DNA from: Bifidobacterium aquikefiri
Lineage (GTDB): Bacteria > Actinomycetota > Actinomycetes > Actinomycetales > Bifidobacteriaceae
Reading direction: 5' to 3'
Assembly: GCF_002259795.1 (NCBI RefSeq)
Contig: NZ_MWXA01000005.1
Span: forward strand, 372,001-436,000
Length of the DNA: 64,000 bases
Of this stretch, positions 56,851-64,000 are shown one piece after another. Each line of letters begins with the position of its first letter. Position 1 is the first letter of the stretch. The notes beneath the pieces are model-generated. The model saw only the letters and a list, made by a program, of their open reading frames with translations. It was not told the origin of the DNA and searched no databases. Made by a program: the position numbers and the translations under genes.

Positions 56851-56965
56851 GTTCATTGTGAACTTCGCCAAGTATAAAAAGCACTGGAAAGGGTGATATC
56901 AGTTTCAAAATGGTCAAATTTCCATTGATTCAAGTCATCTATACTTCGTGAAGTTCACAATGAAT
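56851..56965. repeat. Inverted-arm intergenic repeat, copy E (115 bp)
   Basis: Left arm GTTCATTGTGAACTT (56851-56865) then AGTATA; right arm TATACTT then AAGTTCACAATGAAT ending 56965. Twelve bases longer than the other four copies. It lies between the convergent serA and nrdR genes, not directly at a stop codon. Confidence 0.87.
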
Positions 56966-57011
56966 GTATGCACACGCCAACCGGAAGTGAGCAGCGCGAT
57001 GCAGGCGCGTA

Positions 57012-57067
57012 GTGCCGTGTGGAATTATCTGTACCGTTCGAAATTATCTGTGCCGTTTGAAATGACC
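57012..57067. repeat. Three degenerate 19-bp tandem repeats next to nrdR
   Basis: GTGCCGTGTGGAATTATCT (57012-57030), GTACCGTTCGAAATTATCT (57031-57049) and GTGCCGTTTGAAATGACC (57050-57067). Such multiple repeats occur at the ends of IS21-type elements, so this may be the scar of one; no transposase sequence is adjacent. Confidence 0.6.
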
Positions 57068-57105
57068 ATTGCAGTTCGGAATCACCGGTACCATTGTGGT
57101 CCCAA

Positions 57106-57567
57106 TCAGTCCTGTTCGGCGTTATCTTCGCTTCTGAGTTCTTCTATGGCGTGCTCAAAATCTGTCAGTCCATTGAAATTCTGATAGACGCTGGCGAACC
57201 GTAAGTATGCGACTTCATCAAGCTTACGCAAAGGCTTCAAGATGGCCCTGCCGACCTCATCGGAATCAACCTGTGCAGCACCAAGCGAGCGTAAGTCCTC
57301 CTCAACTTTTTGTCCGAGAGCCTTAAGATCATCTTCGTTAATGGGTCTCCCCTGACACGCCTTTCGCACGCCGGAAATTACCTTATCCCTATTGAATGCC
57401 TCTGCGTTCCCCGAACGTTTCAAAACCATGAGGCTTGCTGTCTCGACCGTGGTAAAACGTCTGCCGCATTTTGGGCATTCGCGACGTCTGCGGATGGCAA
57501 ACCCATCGTCGCTAATACGTGTATCCACGACTTTCGTTTCAGAATTCTGGCAAAAAGGACAATGCAT
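57106..57567 (-). CDS. nrdR: Transcriptional repressor NrdR
   Basis: Represses ribonucleotide reductase genes in response to ATP/dATP. 153 aa. N-terminal zinc ribbon CPFCQ...CPKC with [18 protein letters not shown], then the ATP-cone ([20 protein letters not shown] ... [20 protein letters not shown]). ATG 57567 gives the family start MHCPFCQ; GTG 57576 is the alternative, and neither has a clear ribosome-binding site. Same strand and 83 bp downstream of the LysM gene; the lexA - LysM - nrdR order is common in Actinobacteria. Confidence 0.94.
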   Translation of the reverse strand: MHCPFCQNSETKVVDTRISDDGFAIRRRRECPKCGRRFTTVETASLMVLKRSGNAEAFNRDKVISGVRKACQGRPINEDDLKALGQKVEEDLRSLGAAQVDSDEVGRAILKPLRKLDEVAYLRFASVYQNFNGLTDFEHAIEELRSEDNAEQD

Positions 57568-57650
57568 AGGTACCACAGTAGCCCACTGTTCTCAATCTTC
57601 ATCGCCAGGAATGAATGCAATGGTGAAAATCCCGTGAAATCAACGAAATC

Positions 57651-58019
57651 TTATTCCTGAGGAACAATAAGGCGCTGTCCGACCTGTAACGAGGTGGAAT
57701 GCAGGTTGTTCATCTTTACAAGCTTATCTATGGTCTCGTTGACGTTACCACCCGATGGCGTGATATTCGACGCATACGACCACATGGTCTCACCGGGACG
57801 AACGGTGTAGCTCGTCACCTGCTGTGGCGGTATGGACGATTCTGCCTGTGTGGCACCAATGGTCACACCGGCAAAGCACATTGCTGCAGCAAGCAGTCCG
57901 GTAACGATCTTTCCACGAAGAGTGAGCCTCATCCGCGTACGGCTGCCACGCACAGCCCTACGGACACTAGCGCCATCAGATGATGGCAGAAATTCTCCTA
58001 CTTGCATCGTCATCGACAT
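57651..58019 (-). CDS. LysM membrane protein, candidate SOS cell-division inhibitor (YneA/DivS/ChiZ-like)
   Basis: 122 aa: cytoplasmic basic N-terminus, one transmembrane helix (IVTGLLAAAMCFAGVTIGAT), and an extracytoplasmic LysM domain (SYTVRPGETMWSYASNIT to SLQVGQRLIVP). Size, topology and divergent placement next to lexA match B. subtilis YneA, C. glutamicum DivS and M. tuberculosis Rv2719c, which halt division during DNA damage. Two LexA boxes lie 12-41 bp upstream of its start. AAGGAG with 5-nt spacing fixes ATG 58019. Role is inferred from context and topology; sequence conservation in this group is low. Confidence 0.78.
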   Translation of the reverse strand: MSMTMQVGEFLPSSDGASVRRAVRGSRTRMRLTLRGKIVTGLLAAAMCFAGVTIGATQAESSIPPQQVTSYTVRPGETMWSYASNITPSGGNVNETIDKLVKMNNLHSTSLQVGQRLIVPQE

Positions 58020-58030
58020 ATTGACTCCTT

Positions 58031-58113
58031 CGAACATTTGTTCTATCGAACGTATGTTCTCATTGTGGCATACAAGCACGATTTTTCCAACCCCAATTTC
58101 GAACATATGTTTG
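58031..58113. promoter_or_regulatory. Three LexA (SOS) boxes between the LysM gene and lexA
   Basis: CGAACATTTGTTCT at 58031-58044, CGAACGTATGTTCT at 58047-58060 and CGAACATATGTTTG at 58100-58113, all fitting the Gram-positive/actinobacterial consensus CGAAC-N4-GTTYG/T. The first two are adjacent and close to the LysM gene start; the third overlaps the proposed lexA -35. Confidence 0.9.
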
Positions 58114-58139
58114 ATTTCACAGAATTGACACGGTAGACT
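58111..58139 (+). promoter_or_regulatory. lexA promoter
   Basis: TTGATT (58111-58116), 17-bp spacer, TAGACT (58134-58139), about 28 bp ahead of the start codon. The -35 overlaps the third LexA box, which fits autorepression. Confidence 0.6.
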
Positions 58140-58167
58140 CTTGATTGTCGATTGAAAGGAGCCCCTC

Positions 58168-59079
58168 GTGAGCACCATCCCGTTCCGCCCCCAGAGCAAC
58201 GAAGCGGTGTCCAGGCATAGCGCCGTCGCCGGGCATATGTCTGCGACAAACCAAAACGATGATGCCATCGCACATGCCAAGGGTGCGAACTCTCTTTCTC
58301 GACGTCAGCAATTGGTGCTTCAGGCCATTCGCAAACATGTCAGTGAACATGGTTATGCACCGTCATTCCGTGAAATCGGCGATGCTGCCGGTCTTAAAAG
58401 CACTTCATCGGTCAAGCACCAGCTCAGCACTCTCGAAGAAAAGGGTTATATCCGCATCAGTGCCAACAAGGGTCGTGCCATCGAACTCATAGAAGACTTG
58501 AACACCCTGGTTATTGACAATTCAGCTTCCGCAGCGAAGCATGAAAAGAAAGATGCTGCCAGTGATTTCGAGCAGCGGCTTCAATCGGCACAATCCCACT
58601 CCACCGTGCAACCCAGCTCCACCGTGCAACCCACGCCTAATCCGCAGCACATTGCTACAATTCTGCCATTTCCTTCAATGGAATCCGAAAATCCATCGAT
58701 TGCCGAATCACAAGATGTGCCCTTGGTTGGCCGCATCGCCGCAGGTGCTCCAATCACTGCGGAGCAACATGTCGATGACGTGATGCGACTTCCCCAGCGA
58801 CTTACAGGATCCGGCAATCTCTTCATGCTTGAGGTACATGGTGATTCAATGATCGATGCCGCCATATGTGACGGCGATTTTGTAGTCGTTCGTGAACAGA
58901 ACACAGCCCAGAGCGGGGAAATCGTCGCCGCACTCCTTGATGACGAAGCCACTGTCAAGACCTTCCGTCAAGATCACGGTCATGTATGGCTAATGCCCCA
59001 CAATCCCGCATACTCCCCGATTGATGGCACCCATGCCACAATCATGGGCATCGTCGTTACCGTGCTGCGAAAGATCTAG
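58168..59079 (+). CDS. lexA: SOS repressor LexA
   Basis: 303 aa, longer than the usual 200-240. Winged HTH at ~45-105 (LSRRQQLVLQAIRKHVSEHG, FREIGDAAGLKSTSSVKHQL), a long linker, then the autoprotease: cleavage site in RIAAGAP (Ala-Gly), catalytic Ser in EVHGDSMIDAAICDGD, and Lys in EATVKTFR. The extra length is a ~40-residue N-terminal tail and a ~60-residue linker containing the duplicated STVQPSSTVQP. GTG 58168 has AAAGGAG at ideal spacing, so the N-terminal tail is translated unless an internal start is used. Confidence 0.95.
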   Translation: MSTIPFRPQSNEAVSRHSAVAGHMSATNQNDDAIAHAKGANSLSRRQQLVLQAIRKHVSEHGYAPSFREIGDAAGLKSTSSVKHQLSTLEEKGYIRISANKGRAIELIEDLNTLVIDNSASAAKHEKKDAASDFEQRLQSAQSHSTVQPSSTVQPTPNPQHIATILPFPSMESENPSIAESQDVPLVGRIAAGAPITAEQHVDDVMRLPQRLTGSGNLFMLEVHGDSMIDAAICDGDFVVVREQNTAQSGEIVAALLDDEATVKTFRQDHGHVWLMPHNPAYSPIDGTHATIMGIVVTVLRKI

Positions 59080-59103
59080 GATCTCGATCATCCGTTAAGT
59101 GCC

Positions 59104-59151
59104 TGTGATACCTGTGTGGTATCTATGCGGTACCTCTGCGATACTTATGCG
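59104..59151. repeat. 11-bp tandem repeat at the lexA/CDF convergent junction
   Basis: TGTGATACCTG, TGTGGTATCTA, TGCGGTACCTC, TGCGATACTTA, then TGCG: 4.4 units with consensus TGYGRTAYCTN. The last bases overlap the stop of the CDF gene. No hairpin terminator is visible at this junction. Confidence 0.75.
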
Positions 59152-60083
59152 TGAATATGCAAGGTACTTTCATAGCGCTGCTCGTATCCTTCCGGCTCAA
59201 TCTGGAAGGTGGTGTGATCAATGCTGACCGGAAAATGCGTGCGGAGACATACCTGCATGCTGCGAAGAATTTCAGCACGCTGAGTATCAGAAAGATTGCT
59301 ATTCACAACAATATGTGCGCTTAACTGTGTCATACCCGTCGCCACGGTGCTGGCATGCAGATCATGAACAGCAACGACTCCAGGGACACGATCCAAATGA
59401 TTGCGCACAGCCTTCAAATCCAGTCCATGCGGAGTCTCTTCAAGCAGGACCTTCAGACTTTTTGAAATCAATCGAAGTGCCCGCGGAATCATCAACAGTG
59501 CTATCACTCCACCGGCAAGAGCGTCGGCATCTGCCCAACCCGTGTACAGAACCACGAGAGCTGCAGCAATGACACCCACAGAGCCAAGCGCGTCATTCAT
59601 GACTTCAAGGAATGCAGTGCGCATGTTCAGATTGTCGTTATGAGAAGATCGAAGAATGACCAACGAGCCCACGTTAGCCAAAAGGCCAATCAAGCCGAAG
59701 AGCAGCATCAGTTGGGTATCGCGAACCTGCGCCTCTTCAACGCCAGTCAATCGCAGGACCGCTTCAATGAGTGCATAGATACCGACCAATAAAAGAATCG
59801 TCGAACCCGCAGCAGCGGTGATCACTTCCAGACGTGCCCAACCCCACGTCCGGCTCTCGGTTGGGCGCCGTCTCATCAAGGCTGCCGTGATGGTCGAGGC
59901 TATGAGTACCGAGACATCGGTAAGCATATGACCGACATCCACCAACAGTGCAAGACTTCCAGTCAGAACAACACCAACAAGTTCAGCAATGAATACAGTG
60001 AATGTCAAGCCCAATGTCAGAGTCAACGTCCGTTGATGCGCTCTGGACTGCTGCTCGATTGTCTGCTCACTTGCCGAATCCAT
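59145..60083 (-). CDS. Cation diffusion facilitator family metal exporter
   Basis: 312 aa, six helices plus a cytoplasmic ferredoxin-like domain (~215-310). Helix II carries ALLVDVGHMLTDVS (Asp/His/Asp metal site); helix V reads AFLEVMNDALGSV, in which the metal-site His of many zinc exporters is replaced by Glu, with the Asp kept. The metal (Zn, Co, Mn or other) cannot be assigned. C-terminal VPGVVAVHDLHASTVATGMTQ is the family cytoplasmic motif. TTGGAG supports ATG 60083 over the 16-codon longer frame. Convergent with lexA. Confidence 0.88.
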   Translation of the reverse strand: MDSASEQTIEQQSRAHQRTLTLTLGLTFTVFIAELVGVVLTGSLALLVDVGHMLTDVSVLIASTITAALMRRRPTESRTWGWARLEVITAAAGSTILLLVGIYALIEAVLRLTGVEEAQVRDTQLMLLFGLIGLLANVGSLVILRSSHNDNLNMRTAFLEVMNDALGSVGVIAAALVVLYTGWADADALAGGVIALLMIPRALRLISKSLKVLLEETPHGLDLKAVRNHLDRVPGVVAVHDLHASTVATGMTQLSAHIVVNSNLSDTQRAEILRSMQVCLRTHFPVSIDHTTFQIEPEGYEQRYESTLHIHA

Positions 60084-60230
60084 ACCACTCCAATCCTTGG
60101 TACCCTCCACGATACAGGCAATGTGCATCAATCACCACCCGTGTTTCAAGAAGAACTCACCTCAATGAATGATCATCGCGGATCATCCGCACATTGACTT
60201 TCTTCCCTGCAGACGTACAAGCAGACATAC

Positions 60231-60262
60231 AAAAAGGGGATGTCCCTCAGGGACATCCCCTT
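60231..60262 (-). terminator. Intrinsic terminator of ldh
   Basis: On the minus strand GGGGATGTCCCT, 1-3 nt loop, AGGGACATCCCC followed by TTTTT, 28 bp after the ldh stop. Confidence 0.9.
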
Positions 60263-60289
60263 CATATGGCGATAAAGCACTGAAAGGAA

Positions 60290-61264
<975 letters not shown>

Positions 61265-61335
61265 CTAAAATGACCCGAAGATTGGCCGGGCTCTCTGTGA
61301 TGTTTCAGTCCCACTCTAACGAGAAGAGTTGACGT

Positions 61336-62877
61336 TTATGCAACTGCCTGATCCACCACTCTGGCCGCAAGTCTATTATCGACATCAGCCTGAATATGAA
61401 TGCCTTGATCAAGATAATCCACATTCAGCACCTTGCCACGCTCACGTATTTCGGAAACCAAAGAACCGCTGGCATAAGGAAGGACGGCATCGATATGAAC
61501 ATCAGGAACCGGGAGCAGACTTTCGATGGCCTCTCTCAGCTCCGCCAACCCTTCGCCGGTTCTCGCCGATACCAGATACGCAGAGGGCATCAGCTGGCGA
61601 AGACGGTCCGTGACGACATCGCTTACCGAATCGATCTTGTTGAATACAACGATGCGCGGTATCGAAGCCGCTCCGGGGATATCTTCCAGAACCGCGTTCA
61701 CGGCATCAATCTGTGCAAAAGGATCGGGATGGGAACCATCAACGATATGGATGATGATGTCAGCGACACCGACTTCCTCCAAGGTCGACTTGAATGCCTC
61801 GACCAACTGAGTGGGCAGACGTCTTACAAAACCGACGGTATCCACATAGGCATATACACGACCATCCTGCGTCTCGGCTCGACGTACGGCAGTGTCCAAA
61901 GTTGCAAAAAGAGCATTCTCGACCAATTCGCCTGAGCCGGTAAGGCGATTGGTGAGTGATGACTTTCCGGCATTCGTATATCCAACGACTGCCACCGTGG
62001 GCATGTCAAAGCGTCTGCGTGAACCGCGCTTGATATTGCGTGCGGGCTCCATATGAGCTATCTGACGACGCAACTTGGCGATTCGCGTTCTAATTACTCG
62101 TCGATCCATTTCTATCTTGGTTTCACCAGGGCCACGCGAACCGATGCCACCGGCCTGACCGGCAGCCTGGCCACCAGCCTGTCTGGAGAGAGACCCACCC
62201 CAACCACGCAGTCGCGGAAGCATATATTCAAGCTGGGCAAGTTCAATCTGTGCCTTGCCCTCTCGACTGGTCGCATGTTGCGCGAAGATATCAAGAATGA
62301 CTGCCGTTCTGTCGACGACCTTGACCTTCGTTACATCTTCGAGTGCGCGACGCTGTGAAGGATGGAGATCATCGTCAACAATGATCGTGTCGGCCTCGAG
62401 TCTTGCCACGAGTCCAGCCAGTTCGTAAGCCTTGCCTGAACCGAGATAGGTTGCCGAATCCGGTTTGGCGCGTTGCTGCAAAACACCATCAAGCACCTGT
62501 GCGCCGGCAGTCTGAGCCAGCGCAGCGAGCTCTCTCATGGATTCCTCGGCCTTGCCAAAGCTGGTTTCTGCGCTTGACCATACGCCAGCCAGCACCACAC
62601 GCTCGAGACGAACCTTGCGGTATTCAACCTCCGAGACATCTTCAAGCTCGCCAATACCCGTCACGTGGCGGAATTCATTGCGCTGCTCACGCTCCTGCCA
62701 CACCTCGGGAAGATCCTCGGCCCCGTGACCGTCATGAAGTACCTCTGAATGACCGGCCAACACATCGCTGGCGCGCTCGTTCACATGCGAATCGGGTATG
62801 ACTGGATCGGTTGACATAGTTACGTTCACAGTCTTCTTCTGTGTTGGATCCTGTTGAGAAAATTGCTTCAATTGCAC
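61336..62877 (-). CDS. hflX: Ribosome-splitting GTPase HflX
   Basis: 513 aa. N-terminal HflX domain (SAETSFGKAEESMRELAALA, GSGKAYELAGLV, DDDLHPSQRRALED, DRTAVILDIFAQHATSREGK, QIELAQLEYMLPRL), a glycine-rich linker (GGIGSRGPGETKIE), then the GTPase: VGYTNAGKSSLTNRL, DTVGFVRRLPTQLVE, NKID and SARTGEGL. The ~90 residues before the conserved domain are acidic and non-conserved. Start uncertain: GTG 62877 or TTG 62871 (near AGAGGT) or ATG 62817 (no site). Confidence 0.94.
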   Translation of the reverse strand: MQLKQFSQQDPTQKKTVNVTMSTDPVIPDSHVNERASDVLAGHSEVLHDGHGAEDLPEVWQEREQRNEFRHVTGIGELEDVSEVEYRKVRLERVVLAGVWSSAETSFGKAEESMRELAALAQTAGAQVLDGVLQQRAKPDSATYLGSGKAYELAGLVARLEADTIIVDDDLHPSQRRALEDVTKVKVVDRTAVILDIFAQHATSREGKAQIELAQLEYMLPRLRGWGGSLSRQAGGQAAGQAGGIGSRGPGETKIEMDRRVIRTRIAKLRRQIAHMEPARNIKRGSRRRFDMPTVAVVGYTNAGKSSLTNRLTGSGELVENALFATLDTAVRRAETQDGRVYAYVDTVGFVRRLPTQLVEAFKSTLEEVGVADIIIHIVDGSHPDPFAQIDAVNAVLEDIPGAASIPRIVVFNKIDSVSDVVTDRLRQLMPSAYLVSARTGEGLAELREAIESLLPVPDVHIDAVLPYASGSLVSEIRERGKVLNVDYLDQGIHIQADVDNRLAARVVDQAVA

Positions 62878-63090
62878 CTCTGCTGCACATGAATTGCTGG
62901 TTCACGATGAAATTATGGTCTGGTTACGCTATGCGGGTAGGATTATGAGCTTGGAAATCCGCGCATCGCCTACCATATTCCTTGTATTATCATCACGAGT
63001 TGCGACATGTTCACTGGCAATGGAATGTTTTCGGGGAAAGATGTCAGACGCATAATGCGTGGTGCAACGAGCAAAGGGCAGGGTAAAGGT

Positions 63091-63891
63091 ATGACTTCAG
63101 AAGAGAATACAGCTAACGGGCAATACTTTTCTGCGCATCCTGAAACGCCCGATGTACGGCGGACGCTCAAGGTGAAGCTGCGCGGACATGAGATGAATGT
63201 GGAGACCTCGCACGGTGTGTTTTCAATGAATCGAGTCGATCTGGGCACATCCGTGCTACTCAGGCATGCCCCTGAAGCACCGAAACATGGCCGTTTTCTC
63301 GATCTCGGTTGCGGTTGGGGTCCAGTTGCTCTCTCCCTTGCACAGGAATCTCCCGATGCTCAGATCGTGGCGGTGGATGTCAATGAACGAGCCGTTGAGC
63401 TCACTTCCCACAATGCACAGTTGAATGGTTTCTCGAACGTGTCGGCATTCACTCCCACGAATATGCCCACTGACATGAGCTTTGATCTGATATGGTCGAA
63501 TCCGCCGATTCGCATAGGTAAAGCCGACCTGCATGCACTGCTGATGCAATATCTTGCACGTTTGAGCGTTGGAGGTGACGCATATCTTGTCGTGCAGAAG
63601 AATCTGGGAGCTGACTCGTTGAGGGCGTGGCTCGACTCCACATTGAATGCGTCGAATGCGGTGGATGTATCCAATGCATCCACCGGGCAGACTGAGGATA
63701 TTCAACCGTGGACCGTCGAAAAGACGGCATCATCGAAGGGCTTTAGAATCCTGCATCTTCACCGCAACGCAGGCGATCATAACCCAACTGGCCATAGCGC
63801 GAATGATGACAAGACTGGCGAAGGCATTGGCAATCCATCCAACTCAGAGCACCAGCATCCAGAAAACAAGACGGAGCGTCTCGCTATATGA
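63091..63891 (+). CDS. Class I SAM-dependent methyltransferase (RsmC-like)
   Basis: 266 aa. HGVFSMNRVDLGTSVLL, SAM motif FLDLGCGWGPVALSLA, VDVNERAVELTSHNAQLNG and the N6/N2-methyltransferase motif SNPPIRIGK mark the RsmC/RlmG group that modifies guanine in rRNA; the exact target is not known for actinobacterial members. The C-terminal ~40 residues are Asn/His/Glu-rich and not part of the fold. AGGG with a 7-nt spacer favours ATG 63091; the frame is open up to 63007. Its stop overlaps the hrpA start (ATGA). Confidence 0.85.
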   Translation: MTSEENTANGQYFSAHPETPDVRRTLKVKLRGHEMNVETSHGVFSMNRVDLGTSVLLRHAPEAPKHGRFLDLGCGWGPVALSLAQESPDAQIVAVDVNERAVELTSHNAQLNGFSNVSAFTPTNMPTDMSFDLIWSNPPIRIGKADLHALLMQYLARLSVGGDAYLVVQKNLGADSLRAWLDSTLNASNAVDVSNASTGQTEDIQPWTVEKTASSKGFRILHLHRNAGDHNPTGHSANDDKTGEGIGNPSNSEHQHPENKTERLAI

Positions 63892-64000
63892 GATTTGATT
63901 ATCCACAGGAATTACCGGTCAGCGCCGCTCGGACTGAGATCGAGCAAGCTGTTCGCAAGTCTCAGGTCGTTATCGTTTCCGGCCAAACCGGTTCGGGGAA
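63888..64000 (+). CDS. hrpA: ATP-dependent RNA helicase HrpA, 3'-truncated by the window edge
   Basis: The visible 37 residues read YPQELPVSAARTEIEQAV followed by VVIVSGQTGSG, the Walker A motif of DEAH-box HrpA helicases. ATG 63888 overlaps the methyltransferase stop, so the two are translationally coupled. The rest lies outside the window. Confidence 0.85.
   Translation, partial: MRFDYPQELPVSAARTEIEQAVRKSQVVIVSGQTGSG

Overview
The window is a gene-dense stretch of a Bifidobacteriaceae chromosome, most probably a Bifidobacterium with moderate GC (my estimate by eye is just over 50%). The basis for this is the gene content and order: a division/cell-wall (dcw) cluster without ftsA, carrying a degenerate murE-like gene next to ftsI; a pyrBICFKDE operon; the nrdR - LysM protein - lexA block followed by ldh, hflX and hrpA; and actinobacterial forms of glnE, trmI, glgA and HelD. 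No rRNA, tRNA, CRISPR array or intact insertion sequence was seen. I cannot name the species. A pyruvate oxidase gene and a CDF metal exporter would fit a relatively oxygen-tolerant lineage, but that is inference.

Layout. 1-4.4 kb: end of the NAD(P)HX repair gene, a phosphoglycerate mutase-like gene, a LysR regulator, a TfoX-N protein and a DUF1801 protein, all on the + strand. 4.5-5.7 kb: a frameshifted Fic gene and a repeat-rich non-coding patch. 5.8-7.5 kb: pyruvate oxidase (-). 7.8-14.6 kb: the UMP-biosynthesis operon (-), with start/stop overlaps at most junctions. 14.8-21.2 kb: glnE, then metE-metF (-). 21.4-35.4 kb: SixA-like phosphatase, trmI, an orphan ABC ATPase, a glgA-type glycosyltransferase, a small membrane protein, gltBD, hemW and lepA (-). 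35.6-37.6 kb: rpsT, dtd and a DUF559/AbiEi-like gene (+). 37.7-52.7 kb: the dcw cluster, read mraZ-rsmH-ftsL-ftsI-murE*-murF-mraY-murD-ftsW-murG-murC-ftsQ (-). 52.9-56.4 kb: a HelD-type helicase and serA (+). 57.1-59.1 kb: nrdR and a LysM cell-division-inhibitor candidate (-), divergent from lexA (+). 59.1-62.9 kb: CDF exporter, ldh and hflX (-). 63.1-64 kb: a class I methyltransferase and the start of hrpA (+).

Regulation that can be read directly. Four TGGRG boxes with 10-bp period lie upstream of mraZ (MraZ autoregulation). Three CGAAC-N4-GTTY LexA boxes lie between lexA and the LysM gene (SOS control of division). A shared GTTATAAGT/GCTATAA motif lies upstream of both the LysR gene and metE, which suggests that this regulator controls methionine synthesis. 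Clear hairpin terminators follow glnE, rpsT, serA and ldh.

The most unusual signal is an intergenic repeat family present five times (four copies of exactly 103 bp, one of 115 bp). Each copy is bounded by inverted arms: a 13-bp dyad GTTCATTGTGAAC, 7 variable bases, then the block RGTATA. The interiors are largely unrelated. Four of the five copies sit within about 35 bp of a stop codon, and two of them bracket the DUF559 nuclease-like gene. I do not recognise this family.
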